This document shows, piece after piece, positions 30,392-30,685 of a DNA stretch of 30,685 nucleotides. The notes beneath the pieces are model-generated. The model was given only the letters and a program-made list of their open reading frames with translations. It did not search any database and was not told the origin of the DNA. Position numbers and translations under genes: made by a program. How positions within the stretch are numbered: the stretch's first letter is position 1; each line of letters opens with the position of its first letter. The stretch comes from DATBDE01 sp036270095 (GTDB lineage: Bacteria; Actinomycetota; Thermoleophilia; Solirubrobacterales; Solirubrobacteraceae): assembly GCA_036270095.1 (NCBI GenBank), contig DATBDE010000079.1:1-30685 (forward strand), written 5' to 3'.

Positions 30392-30685
30392 TGGCCGCCA
30401 CCGCCGCCCGGACCGAGGCGCCCACCGGCGCGGAAGAGGCCGCGAAGCTGCTCGGGGTGGCGGCGGCCACCGGCCAGCGCGTGCGCATCCGCGGCGGCGG
30501 CACGCGCGCGGGCTGGGGCCACGTAACCGAGCCGCCCGACCTCGAGCTCTCGAGCGCCGGCCTGGACCGGGTCCTCGAGCACAACGAGGGCGACCTCACC
30601 GCGGTGCTGCAGGCCGGCGTGCCGCTGGCCAAGGCGCAGGCGCAGTTCGAGGAGGCCGGGCAGATGTTCGCGCTCGACCCGCCGC
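30391..30685 (+). CDS. glcE: FAD-binding oxidase subunit GlcE (N-terminal part)
   Basis: 98 codons are visible before the window ends. RVRIRGGGTRAGWG and the LEHNEGDLTAVLQAGVPLAKA segment are typical of GlcE, the second FAD-binding subunit of glycolate oxidase. The ATG overlaps the glcD stop by one base (TGATG), so it is translationally coupled. GlcF, if present, would lie beyond the edge. Confidence 0.82.
   Translation, partial: MAATAARTEAPTGAEEAAKLLGVAAATGQRVRIRGGGTRAGWGHVTEPPDLELSSAGLDRVLEHNEGDLTAVLQAGVPLAKAQAQFEEAGQMFALDPP

Noticed and set aside
30303..30632. Minus-strand open frames at the right edge
   Set aside because: They lie opposite glcD and glcE, whose FAD-binding motifs are clear.

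Overview
The window is about 30.7 kb of very GC-rich (by eye near 70%) bacterial DNA with dense coding. The single-motif RsiG-like anti-sigma factor, the GarA-FtsR pair, glutamine-dependent NAD synthetase, IspG, a wax-ester synthase/DGAT and leaderless-looking promoters point to an actinobacterium. A deep lineage of the Solirubrobacterales/Thermoleophilia type fits best, but this is inferred from gene content, not from a marker gene. I see no tRNA, rRNA, CRISPR array, prophage or insertion-sequence transposase.

Left part (1-7834): a secreted RTX-repeat protein, cut by the left edge, lies behind a secreted double-psi beta-barrel (RlpA-like) protein on the minus strand. Diverging from them are wax-ester synthase/DGAT, a DUF3105 membrane protein, NAD synthetase and a tiny secreted His/Gly-rich peptide. 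A PaaI-type thioesterase (minus) and a sigma-region-4/membrane/RskA-like fusion protein (plus) diverge from a 27-bp gap.

Middle minus-strand block (7827-14247): proS-pgsA, then an apparent operon of rsiG, garA, ftsR, apt, an SRPBCC protein and an alkyl-DHAP-synthase-like FAD oxidase. It mixes second-messenger and kinase signalling, cell-division regulation, purine salvage and probably ether-lipid chemistry.

Plus-strand block (14326-20478): two tandem secreted clan-A glycoside hydrolase paralogues, a PIG-V-like mannosyltransferase, a polysaccharide deacetylase-like protein and a methyltransferase. The last three overlap by 4 bp each. Together they look like an envelope-glycan module.

Right part (20475-30685): ispG, a quinone-oxidoreductase-like dehydrogenase, a second methyltransferase, a VIT1-type metal transporter diverging from a Fur-family regulator, and a lactate/glycolate module in which lutABC (minus) and lctP-glcD-glcE (plus, cut by the right edge) diverge from a perfect 16-bp palindrome.

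The most unusual signals are non-coding. Two ~101-bp copies of a nested palindrome (20475-20576 and 23420-23520) differ by compensatory base changes and each fills the space between convergent genes, starting in the upstream gene's stop codon. A different perfect 16-bp-arm inverted repeat fills a third convergent junction. Eleven genes carry a -10-like hexamer 6-9 nt before the start codon without a Shine-Dalgarno sequence, as expected of leaderless mRNAs.
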